This document shows positions 58,801 to 64,000 of a stretch of DNA of 64,000 nucleotides, one piece after another; position 1 is the first letter of the stretch; every line of letters starts with the position of its first letter. The DNA is taken from contig JAMKCF010000012.1 in the NCBI GenBank assembly GCA_023634235.1, positions 17,369,884-17,433,883 on the forward strand, in the 5' to 3' direction. This DNA comes from Pisaster brevispinus (Eukaryota; Echinodermata; Asteroidea; Forcipulatida; Asteriidae). The position numbers and the translations under genes are program-made. The notes below the pieces were generated by a model that made no database searches, was not told where the DNA came from, and worked only from the letters and a program-made list of their open reading frames with translations.

Positions 58801-59287
58801 TGGCCAACACGCTGCTGCTATAGCTTCACACTCGCTAGGTCTGGCTAAACAGTGGATTGGTTGGCCTGTCCACCCTGCCTTCAAAACCGCAGCTTATCCT
58901 CATGTCAAGGAAGGGTTGAACGGATCACCTGCCGTCCTTTATGCTTCGCCCGATCTAGTCGGTATGCGCAACTCCTCAGTGAGTGATGCCATCAATCGTC
59001 TAGTCGAAGCGCAGATATACGACTCACTGTACGGGGGCGAGACACAAACCCAGTCGCCAAGAGTCACAGGTAAGGGTGACGCTTGTGGCTCCTCCAGTCA
59101 CTTGGAGTCCTCAATCATAGAAGCCCTTGATGCAGGACCCTCTACATCCAGTGTCAAACAAGAACCAGGTTCACCTGGTGGGGTCAGAGGTTATGGGTCA
59201 TCTGAGGGGTCAAAGAAGCGCCCTCATTCAACAGAGAGTGAAGCACCACACAGTGCCAGTAAAGTCCCTAGGGCCGGTCAAGATTAG
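24022..59287 (+). CDS. LCORL: LCORL/LCOR/E93 (Mblk-1) family transcription cofactor
   Basis: Six coding exons: 24022-24124, 43480-43545, 50757-50845, 52188-52317, 56379-56556, 57430-59287 (stop TAG). All are GT-AG and phase-consistent, giving 807 aa. Residues 1-86 match the LCORL N terminus: CX4C near residues 7-12, a basic helix, then LECVVESLFG and an acidic stretch ending EEKCLLCK (CX2C). Residues 148-153 are QPLDLS, the CtBP-corepressor motif of this family. GRPPKG at 196-201 resembles an AT hook. Psq-type HTH 1 is about 202-246 and HTH 2 about 485-535, the latter ending YGVPHSTLEYKVKER, nearly identical to LCORL/Mblk-1. VKQE at 764-767 is a SUMO consensus; KKRP and KVPR near the C terminus are NLS-like. 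I see no canonical LxxLL receptor box. Family members bind DNA and recruit CtBP/Polycomb-type repressors; insect E93 drives metamorphosis. The bilaterian E93/LCORL/LCOR relationship makes the exact symbol a choice. Confidence 0.9.
28289..28406 (-). repeat. Family A dispersed element (reverse)
   Basis: On the - strand it starts cctggaatttcatctttgag, followed by agagcaaggccattt. On the + strand it begins at the left with atgcctggccttgatgcacc. It is in LCORL intron 1. Confidence 0.65.
30486..30499. repeat. Poly-G tract
   Basis: A run of 14 G followed by a second G5 block (atggggg). A G-quadruplex-prone stretch in LCORL intron 1. Confidence 0.8.
30956..31123 (+). repeat. Family A dispersed element (most complete copy)
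   Basis: It starts caggcctggagtttcatctt, has the core agggcaaggccattttcatt, cactt and gaaggggcaccaagacc, then ggccatggcctctgtg, and ends ttattccatgcctg. At about 168 bp it is a useful reference copy for the family. Confidence 0.8.
31395..31602 (+). repeat. Family F repeat (right half)
   Basis: cagatttctgaaggtttgtg, ccacgaatgctgtggctag and gctgaaactttcataacttt match the copies at 45410-45610 and 53755-53950. It runs directly into a family D fragment at 31603. Confidence 0.65.
31603..31709 (-). repeat. Family D tRNA-headed SINE fragment (reverse)
   Basis: On the + strand it reads gacttgaacccacgctcagc, tgatcagaaacaccagagct, tgagtccggtgg and gaccgctcggccacgacacg. These are the reverse complement of a leucine/serine-type tRNA head with A box gtggccgagcggtc and B box gggttcaagtcc. 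Only the head is present. Confidence 0.7.
32499..32646 (+). repeat. Family A dispersed element
   Basis: It runs from aggcctggtattttatcttt with core gagggcaaggccattttcat to gtgccaggcctggg. Both ends keep the AGGCCTGG inverted repeat, which is clear evidence that the family has terminal inverted repeats. Confidence 0.75.
33614..33767. repeat. Family C inverted-repeat element, copy 2 (best preserved)
   Basis: It starts tgggctcaacttcacaaaga, then gctaagattgatctcaag, with core gctaagcaaagtgtgatgtc. It ends gatgaatcttagcgctttgt followed by aaaatccagcccc, the inverted counterpart of the start. Confidence 0.75.
35092..35284. repeat. TIR element with internal 'ctccctga' repeats
   Basis: It starts ccagagctgccaactctccc and ends gtcgacagctctgg, a perfect nine-base inverted terminus (ccagagctg/cagctctgg). 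Inside, the motif atctccctga recurs at irregular spacing. It is non-coding, in LCORL intron 1. Confidence 0.65.
36277..36520 (+). repeat. Family F repeat (diverged right half)
   Basis: gtggtgtccgtttgaacgct, accagctgtcacctcc, aaatgtggatggatttgaca and caactgaaactttcacaggt match the family-F copies at 45455 and 53775. A short atgtacatgtatat insertion separates the blocks. Confidence 0.6.
36810..36826. repeat. Poly-G tract (17 G)
   Basis: An uninterrupted G run between cgtacatttc and acgacgtctg in LCORL intron 1. Confidence 0.85.
37819..37847. repeat. (GA)n microsatellite
   Basis: About 14 GA dinucleotides in LCORL intron 1; a potential GAGA-factor-type site as well as a simple repeat. Confidence 0.9.
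38457..38584. repeat. Family C inverted-repeat element, copy 3 (opposite orientation)
   Basis: attcatcttaagatgaaatg at the left and aagagaaatcttagctcttt at the right flank an inverted core (gtgacatcacaatttgctta). It is the reverse complement arrangement of 33614-33767. Confidence 0.65.
38690..39165 (+). repeat. Family E repeat, copy 1
   Basis: ccataaaaacttacttggta, agctgttgatactgtaaaac, aagaaaggcttcagtttgaa, caaaattttcacaggttt, gatactggtcttgg and accaaaaagtatacc recur in order at 44675-45000. The left part also matches family F at 53610-53700. The central hairpin (aaaggcttcagtttgaagcc) resembles the hairpin in F. Confidence 0.65.
39179..39434. repeat. Family B-related element, copy 3
   Basis: It starts tgggcccaatttcatggctc and ends tacggtaagcagagccatga, an inverted match of the start (agagccatgaa/ttcatggctct). 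The interior has cttactctgcaagc-type repeats and a run of 13 C. Confidence 0.6.
40990..41215 (-). repeat. Family N tRNA-Asn-like SINE (reverse)
   Basis: The reverse complement shows tagctcagtaggcagagcgc, cggtacgttaatccggaggt and cattggttcaaactccgctc: A box, GTT anticodon region and B box. The leader (gcttctaactggcatctc, then cttcccaggtactatcgt) precedes the head as in 23095-23255. It confirms that the tRNA-like module is internal to the repeat unit. Confidence 0.7.
41445..41577 (-). repeat. Family A dispersed element (diverged, reverse)
   Basis: gaagtgccctttagcattcg and gtgccctttcaagaacaaag, with caaggcctgatg at the right, match the reverse of the family-A core (aaagggcacttc) and end. It directly abuts the family-B relative at 41577. 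Confidence 0.45.
41577..41855. repeat. Family B-related element, copy 4
   Basis: It starts tgccaatttcatagagctgc and ends agcactatggaattgggc as an inverted end. The interior carries gtaagcac/gtgcttac motifs and a central caagatggccgcc. Confidence 0.6.
41859..42283 (-). repeat. Family D tRNA-headed SINE, full length (reverse)
   Basis: On the - strand: head gtcgtggccgagtggataag (A box), then tgatcagcagagtgtgggtt and cgagccccggtcgtgaca (B box). The body includes gggacgtaaagccgttggtc, agaacccagtgcacttatcg and caccttgtaaaccattacaa. The tail gcgcttagaggctggcctgc, then ggcgctatacaaatgc, ends in (ATT)n. About 425 bp, the reference copy for the fragments at 31603, 54253 and 55840. Confidence 0.85.
42371..42697. 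repeat. TIR element with a perfect central palindrome
   Basis: The left end (cacacgacaaac, then ggtcccttgctatg) is inverted at the right (tagcaagggactttagtgtg). In the middle ttgtcggaggtc, tg, gacctccgacaa (42528-42553) is a perfect 12-bp-arm palindrome. It has no coding content and is a MITE-like foldback in LCORL intron 1. Confidence 0.65.
44675..45000 (+). repeat. Family E repeat, copy 2
   Basis: gatagctgttgatgttatga, gagaaagcctttaggcatga, cacattttcacaggcttg, aaggatactggtcttttgga and accaaaagtataccctgcct parallel 38745-39040 in the same order and orientation. Confidence 0.65.
45215..45625 (+). repeat. Family F repeat, copy 1
   Basis: gagaagcactgcagctgttg, acggattcccttcaaagta, a hairpin (tctgagaaacgattcatgct, then tgaattgtttctcaga), tcacgaatgctgcagccaga and gctgaaactttcacatgtaa are all shared with 53630-53950. 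Confidence 0.7.
47349..47500. repeat. CCAATTGGA-rich degenerate tandem patch
   Basis: Palindromic ccaattgga/tccaattgg cores recur with short spacers (caattggaaccaattggag, then aaccaattggatccaattgg, acacaattggac). It contains no family ends seen elsewhere in the window. Confidence 0.6.
47645..47789. repeat. Family C inverted-repeat element, copy 4
   Basis: The start gaagggctaagattggtctt, core gctaagcaaagtgtgatgtc and end gatgaatcgtagtgctttgt match 33614-33767. It carries a tacatgtgtgtagg insertion in the core. Confidence 0.65.
48181..48293 (+). repeat. Family A dispersed element
   Basis: caggcctagacttttatctg, gagggaaaggcc, aaagggcactc, ttttgaaggggtaccgaagt and gaggccatggctgg align in order with the copy at 30956. 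Confidence 0.6.
48454..48665. repeat. 79-bp tandem repeat, about 2.7 units
   Basis: gacttgaaagattttttaat starts at 48454, 48533 and 48612. The first two units are nearly identical and the third has substitutions (gatttgtttaattgaaatga). The near identity points to a recent duplication. Confidence 0.9.
48774..48915 (-). repeat. Family A dispersed element (diverged, reverse)
   Basis: ttgccctttgcaaagcc, ggaagtgccccgtactag, gccccttcaagggcgaagtt and caaggcctg at the right are the reverse of family-A core and end motifs. Confidence 0.5.
49548..49670 (+). repeat. tRNA-like SINE head or tRNA pseudogene
   Basis: ggctcagtggtctagtggtc resembles a tRNA 5' half with a paired D arm (gtct/agac). tgtgggttcgaatcccaca is a perfect T arm with B box. 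The anticodon arm is poorly paired and the acceptor stem only partial (ggct/agcc), so it is not a working tRNA gene. The following sequence (ggattttaatcccaacagga) looks like a SINE body. Confidence 0.5.
50846..52187 (+). other. LCORL-like intron 3
   Basis: Non-coding, 1.3 kb. It holds a C-run near 50936-50948 and a (TAGCCG/TAGCCA)n hexamer stretch at about 51296-51332. Nothing else is recognised. Confidence 0.6.
51296..51332. repeat. Hexanucleotide repeat (tagccg/tagcca)n
   Basis: About six units alternating cgtagc and catagc in LCORL intron 3. Confidence 0.8.
53575..53970 (+). repeat. Family F repeat, copy 2
   Basis: ccataaaaactgacttggtg, aagcactgcagctgttgata, aaggattcccttcaaagtac, a hairpin tctgagacaagatttatgca then tggatcgtgtctcaga, and agctgaaactttcacatgtg. 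Its left end matches family E at 38712, so E and F share one half. Confidence 0.7.
54051..54196 (+). repeat. Family A dispersed element
   Basis: caggcctggaatgttatctt, agagggcaaggtgcttttca, gagggggcaccaaggccacg, gaggccatggcttttatgcc and cttaggcttg align in order with 30956-31123. Confidence 0.7.
54253..54879 (+). repeat. Family D SINE interrupted by a family B element
   Basis: The head cgtgtcgtgtccgagcggtc stops at about 54296. After the B element, cctggtgtttctgatcagca resumes the same SINE, followed by gatgggacgtgaagccattg, aagaacccagtacacttatc and caccttgtaaaccgttacaa. The break falls between A and B boxes, so this copy could not be transcribed from its original Pol III promoter. Confidence 0.75.
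54297..54489. repeat. Family B inverted-repeat element, copy 2 (nested in SINE D)
   Basis: It runs from agggcccaatttcgtagagc to attaaattgggccct. Reverse-complemented, it aligns along its full length with 66-252. Being nested makes it younger than the SINE copy that carries it. Confidence 0.75.
55840..55985 (-). repeat. Family D SINE fragment (reverse, diverged)
   Basis: On the + strand: ggaagtgtcttgctcaagga, cattagg-like decay, then ttacgaacccactctccggc and gactgctcggcccatgacac. It is the reverse of the D head and early body. Confidence 0.55.
56810..57193. repeat. Large foldback (inverted-repeat) element in LCORL intron 5
   Basis: Nearly perfect inverted arms of about 180 bp are centred at about 56995. 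The inner stem is cttagtggatcgaggggact with a nine-base loop, then agtcccctcgatccactaag. Further out, gaagtagatttcagaattcg pairs with cgaattctgaaatctacttc. The outermost parts are ctacttagctgtgtagattt and aaatctacacagcaaagtag. The right arm carries an extra segment of about 15-20 bases (caattcaagttct). Weaker similarity continues to about 56787 and 57222. There is no coding frame. It is a foldback transposon-like structure that would form a long hairpin in the pre-mRNA. Confidence 0.9.
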
Positions 59288-60381
59288 TCTGCTGCGTCCA
59301 AGCAGCTATATGTATATGTCCCAATCACTGTATGTGTCCTAGTTTATGCTTCCTAAAATTCATGAAATGGAAGGTGTTTTCTTTCCCTAAGTTGCCTTTG
59401 GCTCCCCGGAAGCTACAGTTGAAAATGTTCTCATCATTATTGATGAGCAACGCTGAAACACGGCCATATACTTTGCAAAGATACAAGTCTAACAGGATAC
59501 TTTGCATTACTAGAAGCTATAACCAATGGAACTTATTCGGAATGCTTATGTAGTTTTACAGCCAAATTGCACCAAACTGAGGGATAATCTTACTTAAGAG
59601 TGATGTTCAGCAGTTGCGGTTCCATGTTCTGAGTGTTCTGCAGAATGAATACCAGATTGTGATTTGTAGTTTCATCCAAATGGCATGCGGTGTGACAATA
59701 AGTGTCGGCCACTTACCATGACATCAATAAGCAGATGTCACAATTACTGCATCCGCCATTACAACATGCGCCCACTTTATCGGGAAGTTATATTCAGAGC
59801 AGAATATAGACAACAGCGAACATTGCTGCTGCTATTATTTTGCTGGCCTTTGATTGGCAGTTTGAAATGACCAATGATTGCCAAAATGGCACAATTGGAT
59901 TTTGAAAGAATACGTTCAACCCCCATCTCTAAAACAAAATAATAATAATGTTTTTTAAACACAACACTTTGTACATGGACAATTCATCATTTAGATGGTC
60001 ACATTTTTGAAAATAATTACGATAAATGGGTTAGTTTTTGACTGGGATTTTAAGAACATTTATGTATATTTGGCAAATCGGAGTTTCTTTCACATAGTAG
60101 TATTTCGGATGGAAATATTTCTCAGGCAACTTGGTGAAAAATTGTTAATGTCATTTTTCAAACATGACCAGGAAATGTTAATGTATCAAATCTTGAATGG
60201 ATGTGTAAGTCTTGTGACGATAAGGTCACCCTTGAGCTTCCGGGCACCTCGAGTCAACAGCTGTGGGAGATTAACACTGAAGCAATTTTTGCTTGTTTTT
60301 ATGTTTGTCACATCACTTTTTTCCACCCGAAAAACATAATGGTGGAATAATTACATTTAAAACTTACAGTGTAACAAACAA

Positions 60382-60387
60382 AATAAA
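60382..60387 (+). terminator. Candidate poly(A) signal of the LCORL-like gene
   Basis: AATAAA within caaaataaaacg, about 1.1 kb after the stop codon, followed by an A-rich run. Alternatives at 60717 and 61026 are equally canonical. Confidence 0.35.
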
Positions 60388-62258
60388 ACGAAAATAGGAA
60401 AAAAAAAAAAAATTGCTCGACCTCCAGCATCCTGTTTGAAGTGTCAAATTACAAATTTACGCCGACTGTGTTAGGCAAGCCGTGTTTGACTGCAATAACA
60501 AACTGAAGTGAGGTAACATTTTCAACCGGGATAAGTACTTTGTTACTTTGATTTATTCAAACCATATTCCATGCATGAAATTGCTTGAAACAGTGCCATA
60601 CAAGTTCTTTTAAAAGCCAGTTACCAATACATGTTGTAACTGCTATGCGAGGTGCCCAGAAGTTGAGTTTGTTTTTGCAAAAACTCGTCAGGTTTCGAGG
60701 TCAACTTTTTACTTAAAATAAAAAGAATCATGTGTTTAACAAATTCTACATTTGAATGTGAAAGGTTTATCAAACCATGCTTACTTACATGTTATACATG
60801 TAAATCTAGTTTTTCTTTCTTTCTGGGAATTAACCTTGTTTCTGTTTGATTTCCTTTTAGCTTTCTAGTTTGCCTTTTTCTTCTTGTCTCCTCTTTTAGT
60901 TTCGGCCCTTTGTTGGTAGAGTTCATTTCAGGAAATGGACTTAGATTACTAGTACTTATGAAAGCATTGATCATTTTAGGTTAGGCGTGGAGTGGAACAA
61001 TTGGAATGGAATTCAGCCGATTATAAAATAAACCCTTTTAGAATTGGAAATCAGATTTTCTGGGAGTAGATGAAAACATTAAAAATGTGTCATTAGTTTT
61101 TAGTTTTTTAAATGAATAATATGAGGCCTTGAACAGCATGGGAGGAACAAAGGTAATTCATTCCCCGTGTGTAAGTGACAAAATGCCGCTTCATGCCCAC
61201 GCCCAAACAAAACAGGCTCCAACCATTACGGACAGCCCATTGGGAATGCATTCAGCTACTTTTTGTCTCTGAGGATTTTTCAAAGAAAAAAAAGGAATCA
61301 TCGATCTTGACTTTAAAATATGCTTTTCAAAGACTGTAGGTCTTATGATCAAAATGATGAGTGTTGGTAGAATGACCCACAAACTAGCTTTGGAGCCAGA
61401 AGTACCGAAAACTGTACGCGTACAGCAGATAGCGTAGTGGCTTATCCAATAGGGAGCCCTCGCTTCCATGGGTTATTTCAAGGTGCCTATTGGAATGCAG
61501 CTCTGCTACTCCAAAGGAGTAGCAAATTGCGTCAAAATGCCCTCGGCGATTAAAAAACAGAAATTGTCTGGTTTCGATGAACCTTTTTTTAGAATTCTTT
61601 TTAAATATTAGCAGCTTCTTGTTCGGATCCAGCCAATGCTGTTTCAGAACTTGCGTATTAATTATTGTTTATTGGAAAATTTGTAAATGACCGTAAACAA
61701 ATATTATGAAATATGAAATCAGGTGAAAAATGACTCGTCCTTATGTAGTGTGTAGTATGATTAATATTTACCTCGTTAAAGATTGTATTAAGTAAGTACA
61801 AATGAACTGTGTACAATATTGAACGTTTAAAAAAACAAAAACAAAAAACTTTAAAAAAAAATTAATACTTGCCTCGAGCGGATATTAGTATATTTATTAT
61901 CTTTTCAAATTGTTTTTCTGTTTAGCGAAATAGTCTATGTGTGGAGAACACTAGTGCAATATAGCGACCATATTTTAATTGGTGTAGTATATATAATATA
62001 TATATATCTTGTTCTTTTGTTTTAAAGTTCATCTCACTTTATAATGAAAATCGTAATGAATGTGCAGTGGGCATACAGTTGCTTTAATGCTATCACTAGA
62101 AAATTGAAATAGTTTTTTTTTTAAAGGATACACAACAATCATGTCGGTCAAATTAGTCATGTAAGATTAATTAGTTATTTAAATTATATTGCAGGTAATT
62201 TTTTACGCACATTTTTAATGAGTCGGACCTTAATCTGTAAAAACAACTTTGTCTAACC

Positions 62259-62416
62259 GGGTCTGGAGTTTTAACTAGGAGAGGGCAAGGCCATTCTTAT
62301 CTTGCAAAGGGCACTTCCATTTCAAAATCTTGAAATCTATGGGAAAATTTGGAAGTGGCACCAAGGCCAAAACCAGGGCAACTGAGGCCATGGCCTCTGT
62401 GTAAATCAAGGCCTTG
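62259..62416 (+). repeat. Family A dispersed element
   Basis: gggtctggagttttaactag, gagagggcaaggccattctt, gcaaagggcacttccatttc, caccaaggccaaaaccaggg and ctgaggccatggcctctgtg align with 30956-31123. The terminal AGGCCT is decayed at the left end. Confidence 0.75.
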
Positions 62417-63425
62417 CTAACCCTATTTTCTCAAAATCTCCCTGCGGTGATATATTCATAACAAGCATTCAGCAATATAACAACTGTAAACCACCTGTAA
62501 TCCCTCTTTGACAAGGGTTTGCTGCCCTTGCTTCTTGCCAATAGATCTTTCCTCGCATGAAAAATTAACCACACTAGATGTCAGAAATCAGGCCGGATGT
62601 GTTTGTGAGGACCGGATAGGAAACATCTTTGCCCTTCGGTCTTTGGTTTAAGCAAATTTTCCTCGTGCATGTAGCTATTACGACCAAACTATAAATGAAT
62701 TGTGGACTGTGTCAGGCTTAGTGTGTTTCAAGATGGCGGATTTGACAATCTACCCAAAACAAGTCACAACTGTGTGATTGGTCATGCCAATGTTTGCCAA
62801 GAAAGAATGCATCTCAAATAGATTTGGCAATTGATTTGTATTGATAGAGCTAAGATTTTTATTGATACTATCAACACACCATCTCAGAAAACCTTGTGAT
62901 GAGAATTAGGTTTTTGATTCTAGTGGTCATTGTAATACGAATTACTGGACCAAGCCTGATTGGTTTGAACCCACCAAACTCAGGGGAAACCAGGGGGAAG
63001 GATTTTGGAGAATTTGTGGGTAGCTTGGCAATAATACAGCTGGTTGTTATAGGACCAGGCTCTGAATACAACAAGTACAGATTCTGGCTCGTTAGTTTGT
63101 AGATGTGAGTGGTTGATGCACACATGTAGACATATAAAAACAAAGGGAATTAGTCAATAGTCACTCACTTAAGTAATTGGTGTACAATGAACATCTAATG
63201 TAAACGTGAATCCTTAATGTTAATGTCTGGCTGTGCATGGTATCATTGTTTATGAAGGGTCATCATGGTGATTGGTTAAAGTATGGGGTCAAGATGGTAT
63301 TTTTTTTTCTTCTCTTCTTGTTATTTGTCGGACAACTCCAGTAAAAGCTGTAACTGTCTTTTCAGAGTCTGCGATAAAACTGTCACTTCTGAACCAACAG
63401 AATGATTTTTCAAAATGGACCAGTT

Positions 63426-63456
63426 GGGGGGGGGGGGGCGGGGGGGGGGGGGGGGG
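63426..63456. repeat. Long G tract (G13-C-G17)
   Basis: Thirty G with a single C interruption, following gaccagttg. Strong G-quadruplex potential and a likely length-variable site; sequencing error in such a tract is also possible. Confidence 0.85.
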
Positions 63457-64000
63457 CAAAATCGTCCACCCCAACCTCGATCAGAACCCTTCCTCCTCTT
63501 GCCCCTCCTCTTTCTGACTATTTTTCAGTTTACCTTTCTTTTTATCTTTCTTGGTTACTCCCTGGATAATTTTTTTACAAATATCAGGGTTTTTTATGTT
63601 GTCAGTATTTAATATATTTCGCTGGAAATAGCAAGATGCTGTTTGGTTGGTGTGCTAGTATTTATCCCCTGTGTTGTGATAGTAATAGTAAACTGGTACA
63701 CTGCTCATAATGCGTGAGCACTTTAAAATTGTCCATAACAACTTATTGTAATCTTTAAAAAAGATAACTCCAGGAATTTAAACAAACAAACAAATAAATC
63801 AAGTGTTTCTGATACTGTGTTCACAGGAAACATCTTCAGTGCAACATTTGGACACCATTGATTTGAAATCCAGTATTTGTTTGATTGACACATGTTCCTC
63901 TCGGACTTGTGAAGTAAGATACATATAATATGATAAAATTTAAAAAAGCACTATAGATGTTCGTGAATCAATCACACTTGTAAGTTTCATCAGTATCCGT

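Larger units (their letters stand above)
59288..64000 (+). other. LCORL-like 3' UTR and downstream region
   Basis: No further protein-coding exon is recognised. Candidate poly(A) hexamers AATAAA occur at 60382, 60717 and 61026. It also holds a family-A copy at 62259 and a long G tract at 63426. Much of 59.3-62.2 kb is AT-rich and free of the repeat families seen elsewhere, consistent with a long 3' UTR. Confidence 0.5.

Overview
This window is animal nuclear DNA, most likely from an echinoderm; a sea star is my best guess, with another ambulacrarian possible. The genes have many introns with GT-AG boundaries, untranslated sequence is long and AT-rich, and there are many short dispersed repeats (tRNA-headed SINEs, terminal-inverted-repeat elements) and palindromic TACATGTA-type motifs. 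The proteins read like those of a non-vertebrate deuterostome. The species call is inference. I see no bacterial operon, CRISPR array or viral gene.

Three protein-coding genes can be built exon by exon. (1) GNE, + strand, 849-12952, 11 coding exons, 737 aa: the bifunctional UDP-GlcNAc 2-epimerase / ManNAc kinase that starts sialic-acid synthesis. All recognised active-site, zinc and feedback-site residues are present. (2) A SPATA24-like coiled-coil gene, - strand, 21816-18658, 6 coding exons, 190 aa. It converges on GNE. (3) An LCORL/LCOR/E93 (Mblk-1) family transcription cofactor, + strand, 24022-59287, 6 coding exons, 807 aa. It has an N-terminal cysteine module, a CtBP-binding QPLDLS motif, an AT-hook-like motif and two Psq-type helix-turn-helix domains. 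Its first intron is 19.4 kb and the gene fills over half the window. It is divergent from the SPATA24-like gene, and a perfect CRE lies just upstream of its start codon.

Layout: 1-821, GNE upstream flank with repeats; 849-12952, GNE; 12953-18657, convergent intergenic and 3' UTR DNA with a 16-bp minisatellite; 18658-21863, SPATA24-like gene with a 20-bp minisatellite in an intron; about 22.6-24.0 kb, divergent promoter region with tRNA-Asn-like SINE sequence; 24022-59287, LCORL-like gene; 59288-64000, 3' UTR and downstream DNA with no further gene recognised. The three genes share no obvious pathway.

The most unusual structure outside the genes is the repeat landscape. Several families (here called A, B, C, D, E/F and N) recur in both orientations, some nested inside others. 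There is also a foldback element of about 385 bp at 56810-57193 in the last LCORL intron. I did not find an undescribed multi-gene system.
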